DNA from: Megascapheus bottae
Taxonomy: Eukaryota; Chordata; Mammalia; Rodentia; Geomyidae
Length of the DNA stretch: 64,000 bases
Assembly (NCBI GenBank): GCA_024803745.1
Contig: JANJXV010000013.1
Location: 10,788,001 to 10,852,000 of the forward strand
Direction: 5' to 3'
Shown here: positions 1 through 12,295 of the stretch, piece by piece
How positions within the stretch are numbered: position 1 is the first letter of the stretch
Layout of the letters: every line of letters starts with the position of its first letter
Made by a program: the position numbers and the translations under genes
Notes under the pieces: model-generated
Seen by the model: only the letters and a program-made list of their open reading frames with translations
Database searches by the model: none
Told to the model about the DNA's origin: nothing

Positions 1-334
1 AAACTCAGCGCAGGCATCTCTGTGTGTTCAGGGCTAGGTGCTCTCCTCCTCATCCTGACCTCTGGGCAACCGTGGGGGGAAATCTTTGGCTGACCAAAGG
101 CAAGGGACACGGACAAGACCAGTGTGGTTGGGGAGGCCTCAGAGAGGGGCAGGAGAAGAAGAAAGGAGTGGAAGGAAGAAAAGGAGGGGAGGCAGCAGGG
201 GTTGCATCTGAGTGGCTGTCCTCGACTCAGGCCAGCAGGCAAAGCTCAACCCCTGTGGACCCTGAGGCCAGCTTGGGGTAATACTGCAACCCCATCTAAG
301 TATAGGCCAACCCTGAGGGAAACCGAGGCTTCTG
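1..334. other. Intronic sequence, no feature seen
   Basis: Purine-rich single-copy-looking sequence, inferred to lie in CAPN5 intron 1. No exon or repeat recognised. Confidence 0.4.
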
Positions 335-720
335 GAAGCAAAGTTTCAATACAGGATTCAGGTAGATGTCAATCCTGACTGCACCACTTGGTTACTGCCA
401 AGCGACCCTGGACAAGTCCCTCAACCTCTCTGACCCCCCAGCCTCCCATCTCAAGGACAGGAACACCCTGCTTCAACCGGAGGAAGATGCCCGAGGACAG
501 AGGAAGGAGTGACCAGGCCTCTTCTCAGTCCCAGGGAGACACCATCTCCCTGGCACCTGCCACATGCCAGAGCCTCTTGCTTTATCAACTGCTGGATGGC
601 ACAGTGGCCATTTTTCTGCAAGAGCTGGCATGTGTCAAGGTGAAGTGACTTGCTCAAGTTCTAGGTAGGAGTCTGGATTCGAACTAAGGTCTTGGGCAGT
701 TCAACCTTGGTTCCAGGATC
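335..720 (+). repeat. MIR fragments
   Basis: Two pieces in the same orientation. At 335-490 there is the MIR core (caatcctgactgcaccactt..., then cctggacaagtccctcaacctctctga). At 600-720 there is the 3' part (tgacttgctcaagttctaggtagg, ending ggattcgaactaaggtct). Confidence 0.6.
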
Positions 721-2514
721 CTGGCACTTTGTACCCCAGCTTGAGCTAGGCCTCACAGGAAGGAGCTGAGACAGGGTGGTGTGGACATGGAAGGACAGCA
801 AGGAGGACAGGAAGGGCCCATTACTCCACCTTCTGAGAGTGTTTGTGTGCCCTGTTCCACGCTGGTGGCTACACCAGCTTTCACCTTTACCATTCCTGCA
901 GGACAGGCACTTAACTAACCTCTCTGGCTTCTCAGCTGCTGGGGGAGGTAAACAGCCTCAACTCCTCCTCCAGTGCTCCTCTCAGACTTGGAGGCTGAAG
1001 GAAGACCAAGGGACCAGGCACCAAGCCGTTACTAGCCCTGCTCCATGCTGAGGTTCCAGGAGCCGAGGCTCAGACCGCAATTTAACCCATACGAATTAGA
1101 TCGGAGAAGCTGAAGCAGGAGCCCAGGAAGCAGCTCAGTGTTTCCAGTATTTCTAAGCCCAGAGGGCTCAGAGAGGAAGAGCAGATGGGCTGAGGTCCCC
1201 CAGCTGGGCTGATGGAGACAGGGTTCGGGAGGAGCCAACATCTCAGGGAGGGCCTGCTCCAAGGAGAAGAGGTGGGGGTTGATGGGGGGGGGGGCGGAGG
1301 AAAACAGGGGCAGGGCTGGCCCCCTTTGGATATGACTCAGCTCAGCCTCTCTCCCCCTCACCCCTGCTAGCCAGGCTGACTTTGAACCACTTACGCTGGA
1401 ATGTCTGGGTCCTGGCCTTTACAGAAACAGCCTGCCTGGCCCCCCCACCCCTGTGTACGCTGTGACCCCCACCCCACACAGCTCTCCCTGTAGCTCCAGT
1501 CACTCATGAAAAGTCACAGATAATACAAGGGGGGCGGGCAGGAGAGTGGGCTTCTCAGCCCCATCTCTCCTCACATCTGGGCTTTGGGTAGGGTCCCTTC
1601 CATCCCCTGAGCAGTTTTGCACTGCATTAGAACTAAGCCCAGTCCTATAGTCTAAAAGATTCTTCCCTGCTGCCCCGACAATCAGCACACTTTTCCATCT
1701 CTGCCCTCCTCTACTCTGGCCTATGCTTCAGTTCTATGAGCTCCTTAGAGGTTCCCCTAAAATGATTAACTCAGGGCCTTTGCACATGCTGTTCTTTCTT
1801 TTTTTTTTTTTACAATCTGTTCTTTCTACAATCCAGCCCTCACCTTGTTATGCTGGGATCCTCCTCCCCCCCCCCCAAATAGAGCCCATTGCATGTGTCT
1901 GCTTATCCACTCCTTGTCCATTCTTCCAGCCCACTGCTCTCCTCTCCCCCACAGGGACTGTGTCCAACACACTCTTTATTCTTGGCTCCAAGACAGGGGT
2001 GGGGCCAGGGATCCTGTAACTGTGATGAATGCACCAGCTCTTTTATCGAGAGGTGGGAGGGCTCCTCAGGGAAAACAGCTTGCAAGAGCCCAGTCCCGGA
2101 ACTTAGATCTGCTGGAGCCACCCCATCCCTTCTAGTTAGCCCAGGCTTCCTTTGCTCTGCTGCTCTTCCTGATGGCTGGATGCCAGCTGGTGCCCACACC
2201 CCACTGTCCCAGCCAAGATGGCTACAAGACTGGCACCCTCTGCTAAAGCCCATTCCTTCTCCAGCTACTGAATCTTGGTTTTAGTTCCTCAACAGGGGCC
2301 TAAGCTGTGAGACCTTGAACAGGCCAGTTGGCCTCTGGCATGCTTGGCACCTGTCTGGAGGTACGAGATGAAGGGCCAGCACCAGCCAAAACCATTGCTG
2401 AGAATAAGCTGGAGGACCCACGCTGTGCTTAACCAGGGCTCAGACCCCAAGACAGTACAAGCTAGACAGGCAGACCAGTGGAACAAAACAGGAAGTTCCA
2501 AATAGATGCTTGAT
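721..2514. other. Intronic sequence without genes
   Basis: Mostly single-copy in appearance, with a G-run at 1284-1295 and a C-run at 1866-1876. Several short open frames exist, but none has coding character or splice context. Confidence 0.4.
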
Positions 2515-3107
2515 TTCTGGCCATGATACATTAAGAAAAGGATCACCTTTTTAATAAGTGGTACTGGGTTGATTGACAATGCTTATTGGAAAAAATTGAT
2601 CTTAACCCCTACCTCACACTGTACACAAAATCAATTCCAGATAGATGACAAATCTAACTGGAAAGTAAAACAGTAATACTTCTTAGAAGAAAATGGGAAA
2701 GGAGCAAATCCACACACCCAGTAAATAGAAGAAAAAGTGCTCCATTAATCACCAAGGATACATAACGTAAAACCACAATAAGGGGTACAGCTCAGTAGTT
2801 GAGCACGGATAAGGCTCTGACTTACGTTCTCAGCAGTTCAAAAAGAAAAAAGAAAAAGAGAGTAAAGGAAAGAGGAAGGTCTAATGGAGCTTTCCTGCCC
2901 TGGTCAAGCACACACTATCACCATGTCGACTAACAAAGAGCAAGCACAGCATCCACTGCCTAGTCATTGCACTCCTGAGATTATGTCCAACAGAAATGCG
3001 TGCAACATGTCACCTAAAATCATGCATGAAAAGAGAACGTTTAGACAATCAAATTTTGTTACACTCCAAGTCAAAATCAACCCAAATATCCACTTATAAA
3101 AGAATGG

Positions 3108-3300
3108 GGGGGGGGCGGGAGTTTGGCCTAGTGGTAGAGTGCTTGCCTAGCATGCACGAAGACCTGGGTTCGATTCCTTGGTACCACATACTTAGAAAAA
3201 GCCGGAAGTGGTGCTGAGGCTCAAGTGGTAGAGCTCTAGCCTTGAGAAAAATCCAAGGACAGTGCTTCTGCCCTGACCTTACGCCCAGGACTGGCAAAAA
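3108..3300 (+). repeat. IDL-Geo dimeric SINE
   Basis: Family description for all IDL-Geo entries. The left monomer is about 75 bases, ID/tRNA-Ala-like, with Pol III A box (tggcctagtggtag) and B box (ggttcgattcc). The linker is ccacatacatagaaaaag. The right module (ccggaagtggtgctg..., ggctcaagtggtaga..., gagttcaagccccaggactggc) and an A-tail follow. This copy has an expanded G-run at its 5' end and the target repeat agaatgg on both sides (3101-3107, 3301-3307). Confidence 0.85.
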
Positions 3301-3361
3301 AGAATGGATAAGTACATTGCTGTATTTGTGATGTATCCATATCACAGAATACCAAACAACA

Positions 3362-3560
3362 GGGCCGGAGTTTGGCCTAGTGGTAGAGTGCTTGTGTAGC
3401 ATGCACAAAGGTCTGGGTTCGATTCCTCAGTATCACATATATAGAAAAGCCGGAAGTGGTGCTGTGGCTCAAATGGCAGAGCACTAGCCTTGAGGAATAA
3501 GCCCCAGGATAGTGCTTGGGCCCTGAGTTCAAGCTCCAGGATTGGCCAAAAAAAAAAAAA
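3362..3560 (+). repeat. IDL-Geo SINE with 12-bp target duplication
   Basis: Full copy flanked by perfect taccaaacaaca at 3350-3361 and 3561-3572, inserted into the L1 fragment only 60 bases from the previous copy. Confidence 0.9.
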
Positions 3561-4560
3561 TACCAAACAACAAGGAAAATGAACAAATGGATATTGCCAA
3601 AAAAAAAGACAAAATAAAACTTAAAAAATAAATTTAATCAAGGAGATAGAATACTTTACAGTGGAAACTTCTAAACAGTGAAGAGAATTGAAGAGGACAC
3701 AAATCTCAGAAAGCCACTCTATTTACAGACGGGAAGAATGAAGAGTTACAGCATCCATTGGACTCAAAGCAATTAAACTCAGTGCAAGTCCTATTGACAT
3801 TCCATGAACATTTTTTACCAGAATAGAAGGAATTCTAAAATTCTTATGAAACCACACAGACTCTAAATAGCAAGAGCAGACCCACAAACAAATGAAGTTG
3901 GGGACATCACAATATTGACTGCAAAATACATGGTAGGACTATACCAATCAAAACAGCATGGTAGTGGCATAAAATAGACAAAAACTAGAGAAACAGGTAA
4001 GAGCCTGGAAAAAACCACCCATTTGTGGCCAACACCTCACAATGAGGAAAGAGTATAGGAAAATTTGGATATCCACATTCAGAAGAATGCCATTAGACCT
4101 TCATTTCACAATACAAGCAAAAATAAACTCTAATGTGCTAGAGACTTAAACTTAAGACTTGAAATTGGAAATCTACTAGAAGACAACAGTAGAGAAACTC
4201 TGTGCCATTGGTCTGGGCAATTACTTTTTTGGCTCTAACTCTAAAAAAAATAGGCAACAAAAGCAAAAATAGATGAATGTGATCACACCAAACTAAAAAA
4301 GGATCTACACAGCAAAGGAAATAATGAACAGCATGAAGAGACAGCCTATAGGGTGGAGAAAATAACTGTAAATAGTTCATTTCTGAAGGGACTAATATCC
4401 AAAACTCATACATTTCAATAGCAGCAAAACAAATAACCAAATAAAAAAATTGGCAGAGGCTCTAAATAGACATTTCTCAAAAGTCATGCAAATGGACAAT
4501 AGGTTCCAAAAACATTAGTATCACTAATCATCAAGGAAATAAAAATAAAAATTAAATTAG

Positions 4561-4776
4561 AGGTGGTTCACCTCTAATTCTAGCTGCTCAGGAAGCTAAG
4601 CTCTAAGGATCCAGTTCAAAGCCAGCCTAGGCAGGAAAATCCATGAGAGTCTTATCTCCAATAAACCACCGGAAAAAAGCTGGAAGTAGAGCTGTCACTT
4701 AAGTAGTAGAGTGCTAACCTAGAGCAAAAAGGCTCAGGGATAGCACCCAAGCCCTGAGTTCAAGCCCCAGGACTGG

Positions 4777-4805
<29 letters not shown>
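4561..4805 (+). repeat. B1-Geo chimeric SINE with (CA)n tail
   Basis: Family description for all B1-Geo entries. The left half is 7SL/B1-like (ggctcacgcctgtaatcctagct..., gttcaaagccagcc). The linker is gactcttatctccaattaaccaccag. The right half is the same module as in IDL-Geo. This copy is old (about one mismatch in six by eye), and its tail has become a CA microsatellite (4777-4804). Confidence 0.8.
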
Positions 4806-4807
<2 letters not shown>

Positions 4808-4974
4808 AAAATGGAAAAAAAAAGACTTATTATCTCACACCTGATATCTGTCTGTTATTAAAAAGAGTAGAGATAGCAAGTGTTGGCCAGGAGAAAAGGG
4901 AGCCCTTGTTTGCTATTGGCAGGAATATAAATTAGTCCAGATGCTATGGAAATTACAATAAAGGTTACTTTGAC

Positions 4975-5215
4975 ATGATTCCTACAACCCCAGACAAGAA
5001 GATCACCAGTTCGAAGCCAGTCTAGGCTACATAATAAATTCAAGGCCAGCCTGATCTACATAGCAAGATGTTGCACATAAAAAATAACAGACAAACAAGC
5101 CAGGCATGGTAGCACATTACCTCTAATTCTAGCACTAGGGAAACTGAGGCTTGGGAATCACAAGTTGGAGACTAGTAGAGGCTACTTGATGAAACTGTCT
5201 CCAAAATAACCAGCA
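4975..5215 (+). repeat. B1-like monomer remnants
   Basis: Two degraded 7SL-type pieces: one with agttcgaagccagtctaggctacat (about 4978-5095), the second beginning gccaggcatggtagcacatt (5099-5212). Confidence 0.5.
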
Positions 5216-5857
5216 TCCTTGGTCATTGCTGCATTATTCATGATAGCCAAGTTATGGAAACAGCCCAGATGCCCTACAATGGATGAGTGGATCAAAAAAC
5301 AGTGGCACACACACATATATAATGGAATTTTACTTATCTATTAGAAAGAATAACATTATGTCATTGCGGGAAATGGATAGACCTAGAAAAAAATTAGGTT
5401 AGGTGAAGTCAAGCTCAGAGAGACAAACAGTACATGTTTTCTCGGTATGTAGTAGTGGATCTAAAATACAGATGTGCATGATAACATATAAAGAGTCAGA
5501 TGTAAAATTTTACATACATACTGACAAAAGGATGGTATACTTATGGAAGCAATCCCAAAGCATAATTCCTCTAAACAGCTAAAGTACTGTTTGTGAATAT
5601 CAGGATTGGAAACATGTCTATTTTGGGGGGGGGAGGGAGAGAGGAATGGAGACATAAAGTGTGAGCAAATGTATTCATTATATTCAATGCACATTATGTA
5701 AAAATTGAACTGTATAACATGAGGGCACAGAAGGGGGAGAATGGGAGACAATGGCGGAAGGGGCGACGTTGATCCAAATGCATTGCACTCGTAACCTGAC
5801 ATGGAATTATGACCCTTCGTACAAGTACGAAGTCATTTTCTTTAATAATGAAAAAAT

Positions 5858-6093
5858 GCCACGTGCTGGACGCTCACACTATAATTCCAGCTACGCAAGA
5901 GGCTGAGGTCTGGAGATTACATTTCAAAGCCAGCCTGGGCAGGAAAGCCTATGAGACTTTCATTTCCAATTAACCACAACAATGCTGGAAGTGAACTGTG
6001 GCTCACGGGATAGAGTGTCAGTCTTGAGTGAAAAAGCTTAGGGACAGTGCCCAGGCTCTGAGTTCAAGCCTCACAATAACCAGAAAGAAAAAA
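5858..6093 (+). repeat. B1-Geo SINE
   Basis: Full-length, moderately diverged; 'cttcatttccaattaaccac' linker is visible. Followed by a short (GT)n and by an ID-like monomer at about 6115-6190. Confidence 0.75.
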
Positions 6094-6189
6094 GTGTGTG
6101 TGTGTGTGGAGGGGGGTGAGCTAGAGATGTGGCTTGGTACTTGCCAAACAAGTATAAGACTTGAAGTTCAAACCCTAGTAGTGGGGCCC

Positions 6190-7985
6190 TGTCGTCAAGA
6201 CTGGAAGGGGCAGCTCAGAGCTCTTCATGGCTATGCCCCTTTTACACTGGACACCACTGCCTCGTCACACCTGGGGAGACAGAGAAGGAAAGAATCCCAA
6301 GGTGGGTCACACTAGACCTGGCCCAGCCTCCCCATGCACTAGCTATGCTACATTATCATCCACCAGGCTCTATCTCTCTGATCCTCAGCCTTCTCCCCTA
6401 TCTCTTAAGACTCTCGTGGCTTTGGCACTAAAATATTCCAGTGCAAGAATAGCTGGAACTGATGCAGGGCCCCCACTGGGCACATAACTCACAGGTCTCT
6501 TCCACATCTGGGAAGAAGTGCCAGTCAGTATGAGACCACCTCCAGATGTGCCCATCTCTGAAGAGGGCAGGGACGGTGCTCAGGGAAAGAAACTGAGGGA
6601 GGTGGGGAGTGGGGGAAAATATGATAGATGAGGCTGCACTGAATTCAGCCTGAGGGTCTCGGCTGCCCTTCCCAGGGGGCTAGCTTCACCCTGAGGTGAT
6701 GGAGACTCAGGAAGGGGCTGAGCAGGAAAAGGACTTGGTCACAGATGTACCAGGAAGACACATCTGGCCTCACGATATGACTTGAATAAACCTCTGCCAT
6801 TTACAAATTTCCCAGCCTCAGGTATTCTCTTACAGCAACAAAAAATGGACTATGCCACAGAGAGAATGGACTAGAAAAGGATAAGACCAGAACAGAGACA
6901 TCAGGAGGAAGGCCACAGAACTTGAACTATGTATGGGGAGAAAGGAGCGGGGCCAGAGCTGCACAGCAGGCAGGGGAGAGGATGCAGTGGGGGCCTCCTA
7001 TGTCCCATTCCCCCTCCCATCATGTCTTGGGCCAGGCAGGGTAGGTATTGAGAAGCCAGCGATAGCCACGCCTGTAATCTGGCAACCACAGTCCCCCTCA
7101 CCCCCATCTCTCACTGTACCCCACTCTAGGCAAAACACACTGTCCCACCATTCCTCATAGGACAGGAAGGGGCTGAACACCTTTATAATTTAGGGTTTCA
7201 AAATTTAGGGGGGGTTCAATGCCCCTTGATATGTCTACAGACACCCACTGCTGGATGCAGGGGAGGTGGAAGGAGGAAGCAGGAGCAGCAGGAACAGCTG
7301 GGGTCATGACACTGGGGCAGGCACTGAGGCAGGACAGATGTGCAGGGCTGGGGATGCCAGGATGGCAGGCTTTGGCTCCTCCTGGAGGTGCAGGGAGCCA
7401 GGGGTTGAACCAAGGGCCAGACATTGATGTAATAAGCCAGGCCAATGCCAGGGTGGGGGCCTGTGGGGGGCACAGCCTCAGAGCTGGGGGCTGACCGGTC
7501 ACTTGGCGTGTGAAGGCATTCTCCACTGGCTCTATGAGCCCCATTTTAACTGTGTTCAGAGAGGGGAGAAAGAGTAGAGTAGCTGTGGATGTGTGGGTCT
7601 CCCAGCCACACTTCTCCCATATACTCTTTCTACTGATAGGGACAGAGAATGTGTGGAGGCAGAGCTGGGCTGGGGCCGCCAAGCTTCTGGGATCCTGGGT
7701 TCTGGCTCCCAAACAGAGGCGTCAGGCCCCATGAGTCATGCCAGGCAGGCTGGCACCAGGACTGGGAAATCCTGTCTCTCTCCTCCCTTCCCCTTATCAT
7801 TTCTGTCTGTGTCCAATCAATTCTCCACCCTGACACAGAGTGATTTTTCTAACATATTAATCCAACCACCAGGCCCAAACATACTTACTGCCAGAACTGA
7901 AGGTCTGAAACCTAATGAGTAATGATCCCCATTTCTCAGATGGGGAAAACAAGCCATCATTTCTCAGTTCTTGTGCCTGCAATTA
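6190..7985. other. Intronic stretch without genes
   Basis: Repeat-poor. At 6740-6860 the sequence resembles the 3' end of an ancient LTR-like element ('cttacagcaacaaaaaatggac'). A MIR-like piece lies at 7920-7960. Overlapping open frames on both strands at 7155-7740 lack splice context or recognisable content. Confidence 0.4.
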
Positions 7986-7995
7986 TTGTGTGTGT

Positions 7996-8039
<44 letters not shown>

Positions 8040-8067
8040 ATACGCGTGTGTGTGCATACGCGTGTGC
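7986..8067. repeat. (TG)n microsatellite with embedded CGCGTG motifs
   Basis: TG repeat of about 50 bases followed by two copies of tgtgtgtgcatacgcg. It forms the end of the adjoining B1-Geo copy on the minus strand, i.e. grew from a SINE tail. Confidence 0.8.
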
Positions 8068-8293
8068 TAGTACTGGGGCTTCAACTCTGGGCTTGGGTGC
8101 TGTTCTTGAGCTCTTTTGCTCAAGGCTAGCACTCTACAACTTGAGCCACAGCTCCACATCTGACTTTTTGGCAGATAATTCAAGATATGCACCTCACAGA
8201 CTTTTTAGCCCAGGCTGGCTTCAAACCTTGAGTCTCACATCTCAGCCTCTTGAGTAGCCAGGATTATAGGTGTGAGCCATCACTGTCCATCTA
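8068..8293 (-). repeat. B1-Geo SINE
   Basis: Reverse-oriented full copy; the right module lies next to the TG repeat and the left end reads ggtgtgagccatcactgtcc on the plus strand. Confidence 0.8.
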
Positions 8294-9160
8294 GTTCCTG
8301 CAGTTTTAGAAATAAGCTGTGCTGTTTTCACAGCACAGATTGGAGACAAAGACTCAGAGAAGACCATTTAAAGGCAAGGACAAGAGCCCATCCTGTGTCA
8401 AAGTCCTGCTCTGCCAGGGCCACCATCATCTCTCTCACCCAGGCAAAGGCAGTGTGAGTCAGATAGGGATCTGCCCTAGCTGTGAGCCTGCTGGGGGAGA
8501 CTGAGACCCCAGGAAGGCTGGGGGAACTGCTCTAGGACAGCAGGAGTCATTCAGGCAGGACCAGAAAGGCTGTGTGGAGGAGGTGGCAAGTGAGCAGAAT
8601 CTCAAAGGATGGAATGTAGTTTTGAGAAATAAAGATAGTCTGTCGAGGAAAGAACATTCTAGGAGAAAGAAACCCATTAGACAAGGTGGGAACATAGGGT
8701 GTAGGGGAGAGGGAAGAAGGAAAGAAACATTAATACAAAAACTGTATCACCACCAGTTAGCGATGGGGCCTGAAAGCCAGGCTAAGGCAGGATGTGTCAA
8801 CTCACAAGGCTGAAAGAAAAGAGGCTAAGGACACAGGCCTGAAGAGCAGGCTGTAGAAATAGTCCCTGAGGGAAACAGCCAGAATGACATCTCCCTATTT
8901 CATCCTGGGGTGGGGGATGAAATGGAGTGTGAGGCAGACCTAAGGGATGCAGGCCAGGGACACTCTAGGATTGGATACAGCAGCCCTAGGTCCTAACAGC
9001 AAGACCTTCAGGGGAGGGGAAGACACACAGACTCAAGGAATGAGCTCATGGGGTCACCAGGACTTTGACTCAGGGAAGCCAGAAGCTGTGGTACTAGCAT
9101 GGGGAAGAAGGGCTGGGCATGGTGCCTGCAGTGACGCCACTGGTTCTCCCTGGCATGGGC
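8294..9160. other. Intronic stretch without recognised features
   Basis: Single-copy-looking sequence between a SINE and an old interspersed repeat; no exon signals noticed. Confidence 0.4.
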
Positions 9161-9580
9161 CAAATAATAGCCCCCAAAGAAATCCATATCTAAATGCCTA
9201 GAACCTGTGAATGCCGCCTTATGTGGGACTCGCAGCTGTGATCAGGGAGACGGAGAAGGAGAGATTATCCTGGTTTATCTGGATGGACCCTAAATGTAAT
9301 CCCAAGTATCCTCAGAGGCGGAGACAGAGCAGGGGTGCATCCAACATATAAATAACACAAAATAAAAAAGGAAGCAGAGGGGAACCATGAGGAGAAGGCA
9401 AGGACAGGACAGAACAGAGACGGAGATGATTGGGTCCTAGGAATGTGAGCAGCCACCACAGCTGGAAGGGATAAGGAGCAGATTTTCCCCTGAGCCTCAG
9501 GAGAGAACTAGCATGGATTTTTAGTCCCACAAGCTCCCAGTGGACTCTGACCTCTGAAATGAAGAGAGATAAACCCACGT
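9160..9580 (+). repeat. Ancient LTR-like interspersed repeat (possibly MaLR/MLT)
   Basis: Contains segments typical of a common mammalian relic: 'gcctagaacctgtgaatg', 'gagattatcctggtttatctgg', 'ggaccctaaatgtaatcc', 'cagccaccacagctggaag', 'gattttcccctgagcctc'. Family name is uncertain; by eye a MLT-like LTR. Confidence 0.4.
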
Positions 9581-10385
9581 TAACGTTAACACGTCAACGT
9601 ACGCCATAGACTTTCCAGCACTTTGCTATAGCAAGGTTAGGGAAGGGCGGCGGCCTGGACAGCAGGGGCCAGGGTAAGATGACGAAGCCCAGCTGCTCTC
9701 TCCTGCTCCAGGAGCCAGGGATCAAGCCAAACATCATAAATTGAATTGCCTCAACATAAAACAATCATCCCGTCCTTCAGGGTCTTAGTTACTGTTACTA
9801 GGACTAAACCCCTTGAGTCTCATCTTTTCTGACTGGCAGAAATTAAGAAGTTACTGAGAGTGAGAGATGAGAGCACCCAGGACTTGAGCTGGGACAGGAG
9901 ATCAGGCCAGGCTCTAAGCCTCCCATCTATCTTGTGTGACCACACCCGACAATGATGGGTAGCTGGTACCAAAAGATGGAAGGACTTGGGTCTGTTCTGG
10001 CTACAGGCATCTTCTTCCAGTTGACCACATGCCCCATGAAGGGAGAAAATCACAGGTCACACTAGCCTCAGCCACCCGCACACCCTCCAACCAGCTCTGG
10101 GAAAGCGGGGTTCCCCAAAGCATTGCCTAGCCAAGGAGAATGTCACCCCTCACAGGCCAGCAACCACACACATTTCAAAATCCTCTGTCCAAGCCAAGAG
10201 CTGGCTTTGTAAGACATCCGGATTAGAGTCCCAAAGGGACCTGGCCCACTTTGCCTTTAGTGAGGAGGGAAAGGCAAGGCTGGAAGCCAGGGGGGGAGTC
10301 TGCAGCCCCACCTGAACCAAAGTGAGGCAATCTCAGGGCAGCACCAACAACCCAGAGAAGGCTGCAACACTGAGAGTCCTTGGGA
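9580..10385. other. Intronic stretch without recognised features
   Basis: Contains a small inverted motif (cgttaacgttaacacgtcaacg, about 9579-9600, CpG-containing) but no gene or clear repeat. Confidence 0.35.
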
Positions 10386-10387
10386 GG

Positions 10388-10580
10388 TACCAGTGGCTCA
10401 TGTCTGTATCCTCACCATTCAGGAGACTAGATCTGAGGATTATAGTTCAAAGCCAGCCAGGAGAGGAAAGTCTATGAAGCTCTAATCATGAATTAATGGT
10501 AGAGCATTAGCCTTGAGTGGAAAAGCTAAGGGATAGCATCCGCGCTCTGAGTTCAAGCTCTTAGAACCAGCAGATACAAA
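10388..10580 (+). repeat. B1-Geo SINE, internally deleted
   Basis: The left half is present; about 35 bases at the linker and start of the right module are missing ('catgaattaatggtagagcatt'). Confidence 0.65.
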
Positions 10581-10584
10581 AAAG

Positions 10585-11480
10585 TGAGGGTCTTGAACAC
10601 CAAGCCTGGGATCTACAAAAGCCAAGAAATGTTTTGTGGGGGATTCAAGAGGTGTCTGGGAGAAGCCCAAAGTTACTCAAAATGCTTTAGCAGATGGGAG
10701 CAGAGACAGGGCAGGGGCCAAATGTGCTATGATCAGCTGCAGACAGCTTCCAGGGGCTGTGCGGATTGCATGGTTGATTGAGGAGAGGGTCTGCACAACC
10801 TGTCCTCCACAGCTGGGGGGAAGCCTAGGACTCCAGGCTGAGGCCTTCACGTACACACAGGAAGTCTCAGCTGCCCTTTCTCAGGATCTTTCCCAGGAGT
10901 CTTTAGGGAAGGAACTTGGTGAGTTCTCCTCACTCATTAGAGACGAGTCCTGCAGCCTTTCACTCTCACCCAACACCAGTCTCTCCTTCCTCCACTCTCC
11001 TCAGGACCCTGTGTTAATGGCCAATTCCAATTACTTATGGCTACTAAACAATAGGTACTTCATGAGTGTCCTGATTTCATCATCCTCATTCCTAAATTCT
11101 GGTGATTATGTGGTGCTTATGCCCATTCCACATGAGGAAACTGAGACTGAAGGGTGACACTCTGCCTCGAGGTCATAGGCAGGTAGGCAGGCAAAAAGCC
11201 AGCAGGTAGGAAGGCAGAACCTGTGGTAGGAGGGTGATAGGGAGTAGCCTCAGGAACAGTGTCCAGGACTATAGGACTCTCCTGAGAGTCTGTAGAGAAA
11301 GCCAAGGAAGATTGGCCAGCAGAGATGGAAAAGCACTTGGCCCTGTGGCCCAAATGCCCTCCCCATCTCCCAATCCCACAGATCTCTCATAACCTGCATC
11401 CACCCCTAACCAGTTAACTCCCACCACACCCGAGCCATGTCCTCATCCATGTCCCCATCCTTTCTAAACCTAGTTTTCTT
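10585..11480. other. Intronic stretch with one MIR fragment
   Basis: A MIR 3' piece at about 11090-11170 ('cccattccacatgaggaaactgag'). The remainder is unrecognised; the 173-codon open frame here has no coding support. Confidence 0.4.
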
Positions 11481-11555
<75 letters not shown>

Positions 11556-11558
11556 ACT
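11481..11558. repeat. Compound (TC)n(AC)n microsatellite
   Basis: About 30 bases of CT repeat pass directly into about 45 bases of CA repeat. Confidence 0.9.
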
Positions 11559-11559
11559 T

Positions 11560-12239
11560 GACCTATATAATCCCAACTCTCCAGACTAGCATCAGGCTTC
11601 ACAGCTGGAGCTTTGCACTCATGGTGCCCCAGCTGGTCCTGTCTCGCCTTTTCAATTCCCCTCGGTGAACTTCTAGCCCACAGTGATGAATCTCCAAAGG
11701 AATTTTGTCCAGCTCCCAGCCAGCATGGGCCCCTGCCTAGTGCTTTCTGCCCTGTGGACAGGGCCAATCTGTGCACCCACCTGCCTAGGAAGAGAATCGC
11801 CTCAGGGCTGACTCCACCCCGGCGCCTCTCACTGCAGCTCTGCCTGGCCAGGGACAGCAGCAACAGCAACAGGGCCCCCATTACCGGACCCAGGGCCTCT
11901 CCACAGCCCCCCCCCAGCCCCCCACTCTAGCCCTCTGGGAGGTCTCAACCCTGGCAGGCTCTTCTGCCTGTCTGAATACTTAGTTTCCATCAGCACTGGT
12001 CTTTCTCACCGGAGACAGGACAGAGATCGTGGCTTGAACCTGAAGGATCTGGGTTCCAATTCTGTAAGTTCACCCCTTATCTCTGATCTGTGTGGGATCC
12101 AGGGCTTGACTCGACCACGGGAAATGTAGGGGAGGGGGTGGTGGAAACTTGGTACCTGTGAATAACCTTTGGTCCTACTTTACCTCCAGAGGGTACCCCT
12201 AGGTCTGTAGGAATCTAGATAGGATCAGAAAAGAGACGT
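11560..12239. other. Intronic flank of the CpG island
   Basis: No exon recognised. A possible MIR scrap at 12015-12065. The minus-strand 123-codon frame starting with a leucine run is partly microsatellite-coded. Confidence 0.4.
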
Positions 12240-12295
12240 TCCCTGCCAGACCCCACCCCGCCCCGCCCCCAACACCGCACACCAGCCCTGCAGCC

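Larger units (their letters stand above)
2515..3600 (+). mobile_element. L1 3'-region fragment, interrupted by SINEs
   Basis: Degenerate L1 ORF2 C-terminal and 3' sequence: 'gtggtactgggttgattgacaa' and 'acctcacactgtacac' regions, then the part matching the pattern of storage as isolated L1 tails ('aaatatccacttataaaagaatgg'). Stops throughout. An ID-like monomer at about 2777-2845 and two IDL-Geo copies interrupt it. Confidence 0.6.
3750..5855 (+). mobile_element. L1 ORF2 3' end and 3' UTR, decayed
   Basis: Recognisable order of ORF2 segments: 'catggtagtggcataaaa' near 3957, 'gacttaaacttaagacttgaaa' near 4142, 'agacatttctcaaaag' near 4468, 'attattcatgatagccaa' near 5230, 'tggatgagtggatcaa' near 5280. 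A 3' UTR with a G-rich run (5622-5640) and a terminal ATTATGACCCTT-type end (about 5805-5840) follows. Many stops; inserted by SINEs at 4561 and 4975. Confidence 0.75.

Noticed and set aside
3094..3586. Many 60-110 codon frames within SINEs (here and e.g. 30167, 36799, 53294, 58946)
   Set aside because: All arise from the stop-poor reverse frame of IDL-Geo or B1-Geo; the same peptide pieces recur in each copy.
7155..7740. Overlapping open frames on both strands
   Set aside because: No recognisable domain, no splice logic, and the frames on the two strands shadow each other.
11510..11881. 123-codon minus frame starting MGALLLLLLSLA, signal-peptide-like
   Set aside because: The second half is coded by the CA microsatellite and there is no supporting splice context.
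1..12239. Search for the CAPN5 exon encoding the protein start, and for OMP
   Set aside because: No matching sequence seen on either strand.
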